A stretch of DNA of 64,000 bases from Janthinobacterium lividum. GTDB lineage: Bacteria; Pseudomonadota; Gammaproteobacteria; Burkholderiales; Burkholderiaceae_D. The stretch covers positions 3,906,001 to 3,970,000 of the forward strand of contig NZ_CP139976.1 in assembly GCF_034424625.1 (NCBI RefSeq), in the 5' to 3' direction. The notes under the pieces were generated by a model. That model worked only from the letters and a program-made list of their open reading frames with translations. It ran no database searches and was not told where the DNA came from. This document shows positions 29,784 through 38,972 of the stretch, piece after piece. The number at the start of each line of letters is the position of its first letter. The stretch's first letter is position 1. Made by a program: the position numbers and the translations under genes.

Positions 29784-30758
29784 ATGCAGCAATATCAAGA
29801 TTTGATCAAGACCGTGCTCGAAACGGGCAGCTGGCAAGACAACCGCACAGGCATCCGCACCCTGAGCGTGCCGGGCGCCATGATGCGTTTCGACTTGGCC
29901 AACGGCAATTTCCCTGCCGTGACGACCAAGAAACTGGCTTTCAAATCCGTGATCGGCGAATTGTGCGCCTTCCTGCGCGCCTCGCGCAACGCGGCCGAGT
30001 TCCGCGCGCTGGGCTGCAAGGTATGGGACCAGAACGCCAATGAAAATGCGCAATGGCTGGCCAACCCCTACCGCGAAGGCGAAGATGACCTGGGTCCCGT
30101 GTACGGCGTGCAATGGCGCCAATGGCCCGCGTATAAACTGCTGGACGCCGACCAGCCGGCACAGATCGCCGATGCGCAAGCGAACGGTTTCACCCTGATC
30201 GCCCCCATCGCCGAAAACGGCGTGCAGAAAGTGCTGCTGTACAAGGCCGTCGACCAGTTGCGCGAATGCCTGGACACCATCATGCACAACCCCGGCAGCC
30301 GCCGCATCCTGTTCCACGGCTGGAACCCGGCCGTGCTGGACGCAGTCGCCCTGCCCGCCTGCCATTTGCTGTACCAGTTCATCCCGAACGCCAGCACGCG
30401 CGAAATCTCGCTGTGCTTATATGTGCGCAGCAACGACATCGGCCTGGGCACGCCGTTCAACATCGCCGAAGGCGCCGCCCTGCTGCACCTGGTGGCGCGC
30501 CTGACGGGCTACACGCCGCGCTGGTTCACGTATTTCATCGGCGACGCGCACATCTATGAAAACCACCTCGACATGGTGGAAGAACAGCTCAAGCGCACAC
30601 CGTTCCCGGCGCCGCGTTTCGTCATTTCCGACCGCGTGCCCGACTTTGCCAAAACCGGCAAATACGAGCCGGAATGGCTGGAAAAAATCGAGCCGTCCGA
30701 TTTTTCGCTGGAAGGCTACGAACATCACGCGCCCATCAAGGCCGCGATGGCCGTCTGA
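29784..30758 (+). CDS. thyA: thymidylate synthase
   Basis: Makes dTMP from dUMP using methylene-tetrahydrofolate. The N-terminal [15 protein letters not shown], the catalytic Cys about residue 193 in [10 protein letters not shown], and the [15 protein letters not shown] segment ([13 protein letters not shown]) are diagnostic. 324 residues, longer than the 264 of E. coli because of an internal insertion seen in many betaproteobacterial enzymes. GGAGAAA is placed correctly before ATG 29784. The stop shares one base with the ATG of the SUKH-like gene. folA, whose product recycles the dihydrofolate formed here, lies 8 kb away. Confidence 0.97.
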   Translation: MQQYQDLIKTVLETGSWQDNRTGIRTLSVPGAMMRFDLANGNFPAVTTKKLAFKSVIGELCAFLRASRNAAEFRALGCKVWDQNANENAQWLANPYREGEDDLGPVYGVQWRQWPAYKLLDADQPAQIADAQANGFTLIAPIAENGVQKVLLYKAVDQLRECLDTIMHNPGSRRILFHGWNPAVLDAVALPACHLLYQFIPNASTREISLCLYVRSNDIGLGTPFNIAEGAALLHLVARLTGYTPRWFTYFIGDAHIYENHLDMVEEQLKRTPFPAPRFVISDRVPDFAKTGKYEPEWLEKIEPSDFSLEGYEHHAPIKAAMAV

Positions 30759-31798
30759 TGGCGGTCGCACCGCTGGCAGCCCTGCACCGCAAGCTGTTTG
30801 ATGAAACCGACGGAAACAAGTTCGCCCGCCTGAAGGACAGGCTGCTGAAAAAGTATGCTGCCGACGAGCGGCAAGCCGTGCTCGCCATCCTGATCGCTTA
30901 CGCCAGGGACGGCCAGCTGCTGCACTGGCGCGCCTTCCTGATGACGGATATCGTCGCCCTGGCCGAGCCGGGCGAATACGGCGATTTTTTCAGCTGGAGC
31001 CTCGATATGGACGGCCTCGCCTACTGGGGCGTGGATGGCATGCTCAAAAGCATGGGCAAGGCGGCGTATGCTCCGCTCGTGGCCCTGGCCACTGCGGAAA
31101 ATGCCAAGCTGAGCGTACGCGCCAAGGCCGTCAAAAGCCTGGCCGTGTTCAGCCGCCAGCCTTTCGATGCGGGGTTGCCTTACGATCCCGGCCACTGGAA
31201 GGCAGAACAGCTACGACTGGCCGACGTGCTGGTCTGGCAGCGCGACGCTTATCCGGATGGCGCAGGCCATGCCGTGCCCGTCACCCACGCGTCGCTCGAG
31301 GATCCCCGCACACCGCTGGAAAAAGCCGCGGCCAGGCTGGAGAAAAAGCTGGCCGCCAGTCGCAAGAAGGAGCAGGACCTGGCGCAGCCATCGAACTGGC
31401 TGACCATCGCCAGCGCCGCCGACATGGCCGGCATCGCGCAGCGCTGGGCCTTGCCGGAGCACTACCGGCGCTTCCTGGCTTGCCATTCGCCGCTGCGGGT
31501 GTTTATCGACAGCCGGCAGTATTTCCAGGGTTTGAGCCTGTATGGCGCGGCCGGACTGGTCAAGGCCCAGCACGGTTACGCCTGGAATCCCGTCAGCGGT
31601 GAAGCCATCGCCGGCTGGCCGGAACAGTATCTGGTGATCGCCGACGCGGGCGCCGATCCATATTGCCTGGACCTGGGCGCCGTCGCCGATGGCGATGCCC
31701 CCGTGTATCGCGCCGAACATGGCATGGGCACATGGCGCTTCGAGCGCCATGCGGACAGTTTCATCGACTTCCTGAACGAGATCGCGACAGCGGCCTAG
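30758..31798 (+). CDS. SUKH (SMI1/KNR4)-like immunity-type protein
   Basis: 346 residues. The first half is helical and HEAT-like. The second half, from about residue 215, looks like a SUKH domain: GIAQRWALPEHYRRFLACHS, GWPEQYLVIADAGADPYCLD, and a final ERHADSFIDFLNEI. SUKH proteins are mostly immunity proteins of polymorphic toxin systems. The ATG overlaps the thyA stop (TGATG), so it is translated with thyA, and no toxin is nearby. Its stop codon shares the CTAG at 31795-31798 with the stop of the convergent receptor gene. Function as immunity is inference. Confidence 0.65.
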   Translation: MAVAPLAALHRKLFDETDGNKFARLKDRLLKKYAADERQAVLAILIAYARDGQLLHWRAFLMTDIVALAEPGEYGDFFSWSLDMDGLAYWGVDGMLKSMGKAAYAPLVALATAENAKLSVRAKAVKSLAVFSRQPFDAGLPYDPGHWKAEQLRLADVLVWQRDAYPDGAGHAVPVTHASLEDPRTPLEKAAARLEKKLAASRKKEQDLAQPSNWLTIASAADMAGIAQRWALPEHYRRFLACHSPLRVFIDSRQYFQGLSLYGAAGLVKAQHGYAWNPVSGEAIAGWPEQYLVIADAGADPYCLDLGAVADGDAPVYRAEHGMGTWRFERHADSFIDFLNEIATAA

Positions 31799-34068
31799 CC
31801 GGCCTCGCCTCCCGGACCGCCCGGGCCAGGGCCGGGGCCGCCTGGCCCGCGTCCGCCCGGCGGGCCGAAGCGCGGTTCGCGCTCGCCCTCTTTCGCCGCC
31901 GACGTGGCGCCGCCCAGGCGGTACGACAGCCCCACATAAATCATGCGTCCATCGAAGCGCCGCGTGCTCGTCTCGCGCAGGGAAGCGCTGTTGATGACGG
32001 TTTCCATCTTGTTGCTGCTAAACACATCGGTCACATTCATGACCAGGCTCAGCTGCGGCGTCACCGTGTGGCGCCAGCTTACATTCAAGGTGTTGTTCGG
32101 CGAGCGGTAGCCCTGCCCCGACAGCATCTTGCCTTGCATTTGCAGGGCCAGCTGCAGTTGGTTCGCCGTATTGAGCTGGTAATTGAGGCGCGCGCGGCCG
32201 CTCAGGGCATTCGCCGTGCGCGTGCTGCGGTTGCCCAGGTCGTCCGAACTCGTCTGCTGGCTGCGCGCCAGGTTGCCGCTCGTGTTCAGGGTCAGCGATG
32301 GCGTCAGCTTGCCGCTGACGCTGAATTCCAGGCCGCTCGAATGGCTGCCTTCGCCGTTTTCGCGCGTGGTCAAGAGCACATTGTCGCTGATAAAGTAACG
32401 GTAATCGACGATGGCGTCCGTGTCGCGCCGGTGGTAGGCGCGCAAGCTGCTTTCCAGGCCCGCGATCTTCGTTTCATAACCGATCTCGAACGAGTCCGTC
32501 TGCGTGGGTTTCAGCTTGGGATTGCCGGCCGACACATTGAACTCGTCGCGGTAAACCACGTAAGGATTCAGGTCGCCCGCATTCGGGCGGCGGATGCGGT
32601 GCGCATAGCTGAAGCGCAGGTTGCTCTCGTCGCTGACCTTATAGGTAGCGAACAGGCTGGGAATATAGTTGACGTAGTTGTTGCTGGCCTCGACGCCGCT
32701 GGTGATCTGGCGCACGTTCAAGTCCGTGTATTCGGCGCGCAAGCCGGCCAGCGCGCCCCAGCGCTCGCTCAGGCGCATCTGGTAGGAGCCGTACAGCGCG
32801 ATGGTGCGCTCGTCCAGCTCGAAACGGTTGCTGCGCATGGGATTGACGGTCTCCAGCAGGCTGCCCGGGTTGATGTCCGTATATAAGGTATCGAAACTGC
32901 TCTTGTTGTCGGCTACCTTGTAGCCCAGCTTGGCAGTGCCGCCCGCCAGCGGACGCTCGTAGTCGCCGCTGAAGTCGACGATGCGGTTGCCCGTCTCGCT
33001 GTGTTGGCGCGCGCGGCTGTCGAAGGCATTCACGGGCGTCACCGCGTAGGTATTGGCGTAATCGCTGTCGCTCTCGTTGGTCGACGACGAAACGCGCAAG
33101 TCGATCTTCAGCGACTCTCCCGGCAACTCTCCCTTGTGGTCGTAGCGCGCGCCCCAGCTGTAGTTGCGGCTGTCGCCGTTGCGCACGGTGCTGCGCACAT
33201 AGTCGCCGATGGTGCTGCCCGTGCTGTCGCCATTGATGTAGCGGTCGAGCGAACGCTGGTCGTTGCTGCGGCCGTTATACGACACGCTGGCGGCCAGGGT
33301 ATCGTTGGCGTTCAGGTTGTAATTCACAGTGCCGTGCAAGCCCAGCGAATCATTCAAGCCATTGTTGTTGGACTGCTGGCTGCTGGGGGCGAATGCCCCC
33401 GTGTCGCGTTCCAGGCGCTCGCGGCTGACCTCGCCCACGGAATTGCGGCCGTCGTGGCGCACATTGATGCCGCCCTGGTAGCCCCACGGCCCTTCGTTGT
33501 AGGTGCCGGACACGGCACTGTTGTAGCGCCCCGCGATGCCCGCATTTGCGTTGACGGTGGCAAAGCCGCCCGGCTTGCGGTTGCGCCGCATCACCAGGTT
33601 CAGGATCGGGCCGCCACCGGCTTCGTTGCCGAACTGGGCACCGGGATTGTTGATCACTTCCACGGACTCGATATCGTCGGCCGCCATGGCGTTCAGGGTG
33701 GCGCCGCGCGAATCGCCCTGCAACATGGCTGACGGCTTGCCATCAATCAATATCTGCACATTGCTGCTGCCGCGCAGGGAAACGCTGCCATCGGGGTCGA
33801 CGGCCACCGACGGCACATTGTTCAAGGCATCGGCCGCCGTGCCGTTGCTGCTGCCCACGTCGGACTTGACGTCGTAGACTTGCCGGTCAATGCGGCCCGT
33901 GGGACGCTCGGCCGTCACGCTGACGGAAGGCGGTGTATCAATGGCGGGCGTCTTGGCCGGTGCCGGCTTGACGACGGTGTCGCCGGTGGCCGCGGCCTGT
34001 GCCTGAGCGGAAACATTGGCAGACAGCAGGCTGCCGCCAGCCAGGCAGCAGAGAACAATTTTATGCAT
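31795..34068 (-). CDS. TonB-type outer-membrane beta-barrel receptor with Gly/Pro-rich tail
   Basis: 757 residues. A signal peptide (LLSANVSAQAQA) starts at ATG 34068; an earlier in-frame ATG would bury it. The plug domain carries DALNNVPSVAVDPDGSVSLRG and VEVINNPGAQFG, typical of the outer-membrane beta-barrel family 3 related to TonB-dependent receptors. A large barrel follows, ending at MIYVGLSYRLGG. Beyond this last strand is an unusual tail of about 40 residues dominated by Gly, Pro and Arg, so the usual aromatic C-terminus is internal. No TonB box is evident. The substrate is unknown, and no siderophore or regulatory gene is adjacent. Confidence 0.88.
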   Translation of the reverse strand: MHKIVLCCLAGGSLLSANVSAQAQAAATGDTVVKPAPAKTPAIDTPPSVSVTAERPTGRIDRQVYDVKSDVGSSNGTAADALNNVPSVAVDPDGSVSLRGSSNVQILIDGKPSAMLQGDSRGATLNAMAADDIESVEVINNPGAQFGNEAGGGPILNLVMRRNRKPGGFATVNANAGIAGRYNSAVSGTYNEGPWGYQGGINVRHDGRNSVGEVSRERLERDTGAFAPSSQQSNNNGLNDSLGLHGTVNYNLNANDTLAASVSYNGRSNDQRSLDRYINGDSTGSTIGDYVRSTVRNGDSRNYSWGARYDHKGELPGESLKIDLRVSSSTNESDSDYANTYAVTPVNAFDSRARQHSETGNRIVDFSGDYERPLAGGTAKLGYKVADNKSSFDTLYTDINPGSLLETVNPMRSNRFELDERTIALYGSYQMRLSERWGALAGLRAEYTDLNVRQITSGVEASNNYVNYIPSLFATYKVSDESNLRFSYAHRIRRPNAGDLNPYVVYRDEFNVSAGNPKLKPTQTDSFEIGYETKIAGLESSLRAYHRRDTDAIVDYRYFISDNVLLTTRENGEGSHSSGLEFSVSGKLTPSLTLNTSGNLARSQQTSSDDLGNRSTRTANALSGRARLNYQLNTANQLQLALQMQGKMLSGQGYRSPNNTLNVSWRHTVTPQLSLVMNVTDVFSSNKMETVINSASLRETSTRRFDGRMIYVGLSYRLGGATSAAKEGEREPRFGPPGGRGPGGPGPGPGGPGGEAG

Positions 34069-34232
34069 GAAATAAATAGCCCAGGAACTGTGAGGCGCAA
34101 CGCAAACGCGTGGCAACCGGGAATCGAATGCCATGATTCTAGGGGCCAACGCATAGGCAAACAATTGCAATTTACTTCAATTTACAAATCTCTTGCGCTT
34201 GTGGCATTACAGCCTCACACCTTGGGGAGCAG

Positions 34233-35582
34233 CTAGGTCAGCAAGCCATTGCTACGTGCCAGTTTCAGCCAGCCCGGATACTCCGTCATCAGCAAGTCAT
34301 ACAGTTCCTCATCGCTGTGCTCGTCGGGCGAGCTGACGGAAAAGTAATTGGCATTATCGACCAGGCGTCCCTGCAATTCGTCGAGCTTTTCCAGGAAGGG
34401 GAAGTCGGAATCGGCAAAGGCGGCGAGGAACTTGCTTTTCGATTTGCGCCCCTTGCCGATGCCCATGAATTGCCAGAAGATCGGTTCATTGCTGGCCCAG
34501 CGCAATTGCTTTTCCGTCGTCGCCTGGTCGCTGGTGCCGCCATCGGTAACGAACATGACGTACACGGGCAATTCCGCCGCGACGGGGCGCGTGCGCTCGC
34601 CGCCGGCCGCGTCAGGGAAGTAAAACGCGCGGATCGCCTGCATGGCGGCGCCATAGCGCGTGTCGCCTTCCAGCGGGTGGCGGATGATCGCCCGCCCCAC
34701 ATAGGTGTTGCAGTTGCTCAAGTCCATGGGTGCCGGATGATGGACGTTCTTGCCGAACAGGAAAACATCGATCTCGCCATCGTCGTCGAACTTGCAGCCC
34801 AGGGCCAGGATGCGTTCGGCAAAGCGCTGCACCAGCCCCTCTATATACAGCCGCCCCATGGAACCGGAAATATCCAGGCACAGGCAGACCTTGGCGCGGT
34901 GGTCAAGCAAGCCCACTTTTTGCAGCGACACGCCCGCCTGCTTGACCAGGCTGACCAGCTGCGGCGCTTCGCGTTCCACGCGCTTTTCCAGGTTGATCTT
35001 CGCCTGCATGACGGCAGATGCCGGCGCCGCCGCAGGCGTAGCAGGAGCGGCAGGCGCGGCCTGGTCGACTTCCCCGCCGAAGTGGCGCACCAGGGAGTCG
35101 AGCCCCCCATTGAAACCTTGCCCCACGGCCATGCAGCGCCAGCCGCCATCCTTGCGGTAAATTTCCGCCAGCATGACGGCTTTTTCCTGTGCGAAATCAC
35201 CGCCCGCGAAGGCGAAGCGGGCCAGTTCGCGTCCGTCCGCCAGCAGGCGCACGTGGCCAGATTGCAGCTGCGACATCACGCCGCCGCCATCGATGGATGC
35301 CGTCACGACAAGGCGGTCTATGCTGGCGGGCAAGCGCGCCAGTTGCATGGCAAACTCGGTCATGTCGCCAGCGCTGCCCGAACGCGCTTCCACGCCGCCG
35401 CATGGCGTGCGCGGCTGGTTGAAAAAGGTCATGTAGCGCTCGTCGGACAGTTTGCCGGCCGCATCGAGACCGAAACAGGCCACGTCAAGCGCCAGCCCCT
35501 GCGCGGCCACGCCGACCTGCAGCACGCCGTCGGGAACGAGATTGGCCAGCGGCAAGCGCTGTCCTTTGGACAAGGTTTCCAT
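34233..35582 (-). CDS. TerD-domain/VWA fusion protein (TerF-like)
   Basis: 449 residues. Residues 1-172 are a TerD domain (FGLDAAGKLSDERYMTFFNQP; the end reads GWRCMAVGQGFNGGLDSLVRHFGG). A Pro/Ala linker follows, then a von Willebrand A domain with MIDAS motif D237-x-S-x-S (LDISGSMG) and FVTDGGTSD. Ter proteins form a metal-dependent stress complex linked to tellurite, phage and colicin resistance; the VWA part likely binds Ca2+ or Mg2+. Its TerD module is very similar to that of the next gene upstream, a clear duplication. The spacing to that gene is 9 bases, so they are cotranscribed. Confidence 0.88.
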   Translation of the reverse strand: METLSKGQRLPLANLVPDGVLQVGVAAQGLALDVACFGLDAAGKLSDERYMTFFNQPRTPCGGVEARSGSAGDMTEFAMQLARLPASIDRLVVTASIDGGGVMSQLQSGHVRLLADGRELARFAFAGGDFAQEKAVMLAEIYRKDGGWRCMAVGQGFNGGLDSLVRHFGGEVDQAAPAAPATPAAAPASAVMQAKINLEKRVEREAPQLVSLVKQAGVSLQKVGLLDHRAKVCLCLDISGSMGRLYIEGLVQRFAERILALGCKFDDDGEIDVFLFGKNVHHPAPMDLSNCNTYVGRAIIRHPLEGDTRYGAAMQAIRAFYFPDAAGGERTRPVAAELPVYVMFVTDGGTSDQATTEKQLRWASNEPIFWQFMGIGKGRKSKSKFLAAFADSDFPFLEKLDELQGRLVDNANYFSVSSPDEHSDEELYDLLMTEYPGWLKLARSNGLLT

Positions 35583-35591
35583 CAGTGTCTC

Positions 35592-36845
35592 CTAGGCGAT
35601 GTAGCGGCGCGGATTGTCCGCATTGAAATCATCTTCGTCTTCCTTGTCCTCGCCCTTGAAGACGACGGGACCATTGAAGGCCAGCTGCAGGTTCTCGCCC
35701 TGCCAGCTCAGCCACGGCGTCGCTTCGCTGCCCGGTTCCGACGTCTTGCCCGACGGTTCCAGAATGATGCTGTCGGGCGTGATGCGCGCCATGCCGATCA
35801 CATAGGTGTAGACGGAATCATCGTCGGCCGCCTTGGACAGGCGGAAATCGAACGCGCACTCGACGATCTGCTCGCCATATTGCATGACCATCTTCGGCCG
35901 CATGGAAGCAACGGAGACGGCGCCATTGGCCAGCGCCGAATACACGCTGAAGACAAGCCCCACCGTGCCGCCGTAATGCTGCGCCAGGGCGGGATTGACT
36001 TCCACGGTCTCCGTGGCGGGCTCCTTGCCCGATGCGCCCGCCACGTCGCCCAGGTGGAGCACGAAGGGCATGGCGCCAAAGTTGCCGGGCGTATCGGGCG
36101 CCTGGATGAAGCGCATCTGGCCATTCGGCAAGAGGATGCCGACCCGCAAATCAAGGTCGTCGTTGTCGTCGTCGCCATCGCCGTTATCGACCCAGGTAGC
36201 CTTGACGGTGAGTTTGCCCGGCGCGCCGGCGCCCTTTTCCAGCGACACCTTGTGCGTCTGGCCTGCCTTGGTCAGCGAGATTTTCGACAGGAAAATCTTG
36301 GGTGATGGCACCGTTTCCGCTGCCGCCTGCGCCACTTCACCGCCAAAATGCGCGACCAGCGCGTCCAGCCCGCCATTGAAACCCTGGCCCACGGCCATGA
36401 AGCGCCAGCCGCCGTCCCTGCGGTAGAACTCGCCCAGCATGACGGCTTTTTCCTGCGCAAAATCAGCGCCCGCATAGGTGTAGCGGGCCAGTTCGCGCCC
36501 GCCGTCGAGCAGGCGCAGGTAACTGCTGCCCAGCTGCGCCATGGTGGCAGCGCCATCGATGGCGGCCGTGACGACCAGGCGCTCGATGGAGGATGGCAAA
36601 CGCTCCAGCTGGTAGCTGAAACCGGCCGCATCGCCGGACGGCGCCACGGTTTCCACGCCGCCACACGGCGTGCGCGGCTGGTTGAAGAAAGTCATGTAGC
36701 GGTCGTCGGACAGCTTGCCGTTGGCATCGAGGCCGAAACAGGCAAAGTCCAGCGGCACGCCAGCGCTGGCGAGGCCCAGTTGCACGACATTGCCCGTGAC
36801 GAGGCCGGACAGCGCCAGGCGCTGCCCCTTGATCAGGTTTTCCAT
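35592..36845 (-). CDS. TerD-TerA-like fusion protein
   Basis: 417 residues. The first 172 form a TerD module (RYMTFFNQPRTPCGGVE and a closing GQGFNGGLDALVAHFGG). From about residue 185 a second beta-rich domain resembles TerA (KVSLEKGAGAPGKLTVKATW, an acidic GDGDDDNDDLDLRVG loop that may bind Ca2+, and a late MVMQYGEQIVECAFDF). The C-terminus is strongly acidic. I take ATG 36845 since its N-terminus matches the paralogue; a longer frame to 36893 is unlikely. It is the second gene of a three-gene ter run. Confidence 0.85.
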   Translation of the reverse strand: MENLIKGQRLALSGLVTGNVVQLGLASAGVPLDFACFGLDANGKLSDDRYMTFFNQPRTPCGGVETVAPSGDAAGFSYQLERLPSSIERLVVTAAIDGAATMAQLGSSYLRLLDGGRELARYTYAGADFAQEKAVMLGEFYRRDGGWRFMAVGQGFNGGLDALVAHFGGEVAQAAAETVPSPKIFLSKISLTKAGQTHKVSLEKGAGAPGKLTVKATWVDNGDGDDDNDDLDLRVGILLPNGQMRFIQAPDTPGNFGAMPFVLHLGDVAGASGKEPATETVEVNPALAQHYGGTVGLVFSVYSALANGAVSVASMRPKMVMQYGEQIVECAFDFRLSKAADDDSVYTYVIGMARITPDSIILEPSGKTSEPGSEATPWLSWQGENLQLAFNGPVVFKGEDKEDEDDFNADNPRRYIA

Positions 36846-36921
36846 GGAGTCAGGGAGAAAGAAAGGAGGGACAGAACCGGGCAGCGATGCCACCCGGTAC
36901 AGTTACGCAAACAATTACTTT

Positions 36922-37497
36922 TTATGCATTAATGCCGAACGAGCGTGCCAGAGGACCCAGGCCGCCTTTGAAACCCTGGCCGATGGCCTTGAATTTCCAT
37001 TCGCTGCCGGCGCGGTAGATTTCGCCGAAGATCATGGCCGCTTCCGTCGAGCCGTCTTCCGACAGGTCGTAGCGGGCGATTTCCGCGCCGTTGTCGCCAT
37101 TCAGGCAGCGGATGTAGGCCTTGCCGACCATGCCGAAGTTCTGCTTGCGGTTTTCCGCGTCGTGGATAGTGACGGCCACGGCGATCTTGTCGATATCGGC
37201 AGGCACGTTGGCCAGGTCGACGGCAACTTTCTCGTCATCGCCATCGCCGCCGCCCGTGGTGTTATCGCCCGCGTGGACGATGGAGCCGTCAGCCGACTTC
37301 AGGTTGTTGTAGAAAATGAAATCGGCATCGGAACGGGCCTTGCCATCCGTTTTCAGCAGGAAGGCGCTGCCGTCCAGGTCAAATGCGGCGCCATCGGTGG
37401 CGCGCGGGTCCCAGCCCAGGCCAATCACGATTTTCTTCAAGCCAGGAGCTTCCTTGCTCAGGTTGACATTGCCGCCTTTTTGCAAACTGATCGCCAT
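36922..37497 (-). CDS. terD: TerD family stress protein
   Basis: 191 residues, the classic single-domain Ter[16 protein letters not shown] is the family N-terminus. [20 protein letters not shown], the GDGDDE acidic loop (Ca2+ site) and [20 protein letters not shown] follow. The protein is cytoplasmic and probably part of a membrane-associated stress complex; in related systems it supports tellurite and oxidative-stress resistance. GAGGAATTACC before the ATG is a good ribosome site. It leads the ter run, with no terB, terC or terE in the window. Confidence 0.93.
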   Translation of the reverse strand: MAISLQKGGNVNLSKEAPGLKKIVIGLGWDPRATDGAAFDLDGSAFLLKTDGKARSDADFIFYNNLKSADGSIVHAGDNTTGGGDGDDEKVAVDLANVPADIDKIAVAVTIHDAENRKQNFGMVGKAYIRCLNGDNGAEIARYDLSEDGSTEAAMIFGEIYRAGSEWKFKAIGQGFKGGLGPLARSFGINA

Positions 37498-37713
37498 GGT
37501 AATTCCTCTTTAATGTGGGGGTTGCATTCGGTGTTTCAGGTCACGTCGCCAGCGTACCGGCTTGATGAGCCATGAGCCTACCATAAAGTTACTGCTTGCC
37601 AGCCGCGCACTATTGAAAATAATGCCATGCGGAAAATACCATGCCGCTGCCCCAATGCGCAAAATGACGGATAATGCCGCTCGACAAAAATTTTTACCAT
37701 CCTGACCCCAGGC

Positions 37714-38490
37714 TTGTCCTTGAACAATACCAAGATACGACTCGACTGTATTCCCGGCACCCTGTGCGACGAGCGCCTGTGGTCGCGCCTGGCGCCTGCC
37801 CTGGGCGACGCCTTTGATCTGCAGCACGTGCCCCTGCACCAGGCGCGCACGCGCCCGCAGATGCAGCAGATGATCGCCAGCCACAGCGCTGCTCAAGCCC
37901 ATCTGGTGGGCTTTTCGCTGGGCGCCTACCTGGCGCTCGAACACGCGCTGGCGCACCCGCAGCGCGTCCAGTCCCTTACTTTGATCGCCAATTCCGCCAA
38001 AGGTTTGCTGCCGGCGGAGGTCGAAGCGCGCCAGCGCATCGTCGCCATGCTCGAGCGCAATGCCTATGCGGGCATCACGCGCCAGCGCCTGCGCGAACTG
38101 CTGCACCCGTCGCACTTGGAGGACACCGGCATCACGGGCCTGATCCAGCAGATGGGGCTGGACCTGGGCAAGGACGTGCTGCTGGCGCAATTCATCACCA
38201 CCATCGCCCGCCCCGACCTGATGGCGCGCTTGCCGGAACTCGGTTTTCCCGTGCTGATTGTGGGCGCCGAAGACGACAAGCTCGTCGATCCCGACGACCT
38301 GCGCGCCATGGCGGCCCGCCTGCCGCAAGCCACCCTGCACCTGCTGAAAGACAACACCGGTCACATGATTCCGCTGGAAGCACCAGGCGCGCTGGCCGAC
38401 GCCATGCGTGCGCATCTGGAGACCGCCGGCAATTTCAACGATAATGGCGGGCATCGGGCATCGCCCCCACCTTTTTCACAGAACCAATGA
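37714..38490 (+). CDS. alpha/beta hydrolase, TTG start
   Basis: 258-residue alpha/beta-hydrolase fold protein. The nucleophile is in VGFSLGAYLALE, the acid in VGAEDDKLVDP, and the histidine in NTGHMIPLEAP. No in-frame ATG or GTG exists before the conserved IRLDCIPGTLCDERLW, so the start is TTG 37714 or TTG 37720; the first is used. The substrate is unknown; the GTLCD opening is common to a group of uncharacterised hydrolases. The last four bases overlap the ATG of folA (ATGA), so it is translationally coupled to dihydrofolate reductase. Confidence 0.85.
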   Translation: MSLNNTKIRLDCIPGTLCDERLWSRLAPALGDAFDLQHVPLHQARTRPQMQQMIASHSAAQAHLVGFSLGAYLALEHALAHPQRVQSLTLIANSAKGLLPAEVEARQRIVAMLERNAYAGITRQRLRELLHPSHLEDTGITGLIQQMGLDLGKDVLLAQFITTIARPDLMARLPELGFPVLIVGAEDDKLVDPDDLRAMAARLPQATLHLLKDNTGHMIPLEAPGALADAMRAHLETAGNFNDNGGHRASPPPFSQNQ

Positions 38491-38972
38491 GCTTACTGAC
38501 CATCATCGTCGCCACCGACCAGCAAGGCGGCATCGGCATCGACAACACCCTGCCGTGGAAACTGCCGGAAGACCTCGCGCATTTCAAGCGTCTGACGACG
38601 GGCCATCCCATCCTCATGGGCCGCAAAACCTTCGATTCCATCGGCCGTCCGCTGCCGAACCGCCGCAACATCGTCATCACGCGCAATCCGGACTGGCGCC
38701 ATGAGGGCGTGGAAGCGGTGTCGTCGCTGGAAGCGGCTATCGCGCTGCTGGACGGCGCCGAAGGCTATGTCATCGGCGGCGCGGAAATCTACCAGCAGTC
38801 GCTGGCACTGGCACAGCGTTTGATCATCACGGAAATCGGCCAGACGTTTGATTGCGATGCCTTTTTCCCCACCGTTGATCATGCCGTGTGGCAAGAAACC
38901 GCGCGCGAAGCGCATGTTTCGGAGAAATCCGGCCTGCCTTACGCCTTTGTCACGCTGCAACGCAAAGCCTGA
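38487..38972 (+). CDS. folA: dihydrofolate reductase
   Basis: Reduces dihydrofolate to tetrahydrofolate with NADPH and is the target of trimethoprim. MSLLTIIVATDQQGGIGIDN, the LPWKLPEDLAHFKRLT active-site loop, MGRKTFDSIGRPLPNR and YVIGGAEIYQQSL are all canonical. 161 residues, normal for a chromosomal FolA. It overlaps the preceding hydrolase gene by four bases. It regenerates the folate consumed by thyA, encoded 8 kb upstream on the same strand but not in the same operon. Confidence 0.97.
   Translation: MSLLTIIVATDQQGGIGIDNTLPWKLPEDLAHFKRLTTGHPILMGRKTFDSIGRPLPNRRNIVITRNPDWRHEGVEAVSSLEAAIALLDGAEGYVIGGAEIYQQSLALAQRLIITEIGQTFDCDAFFPTVDHAVWQETAREAHVSEKSGLPYAFVTLQRKA

Noticed and set aside
26837..30043. 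1068-codon plus-strand frame opposite the GGDEF/EAL gene
   Set aside because: It is the antisense shadow of a gene with clear PAS, GGDEF and EAL motifs; its composition is typical of antisense frames.
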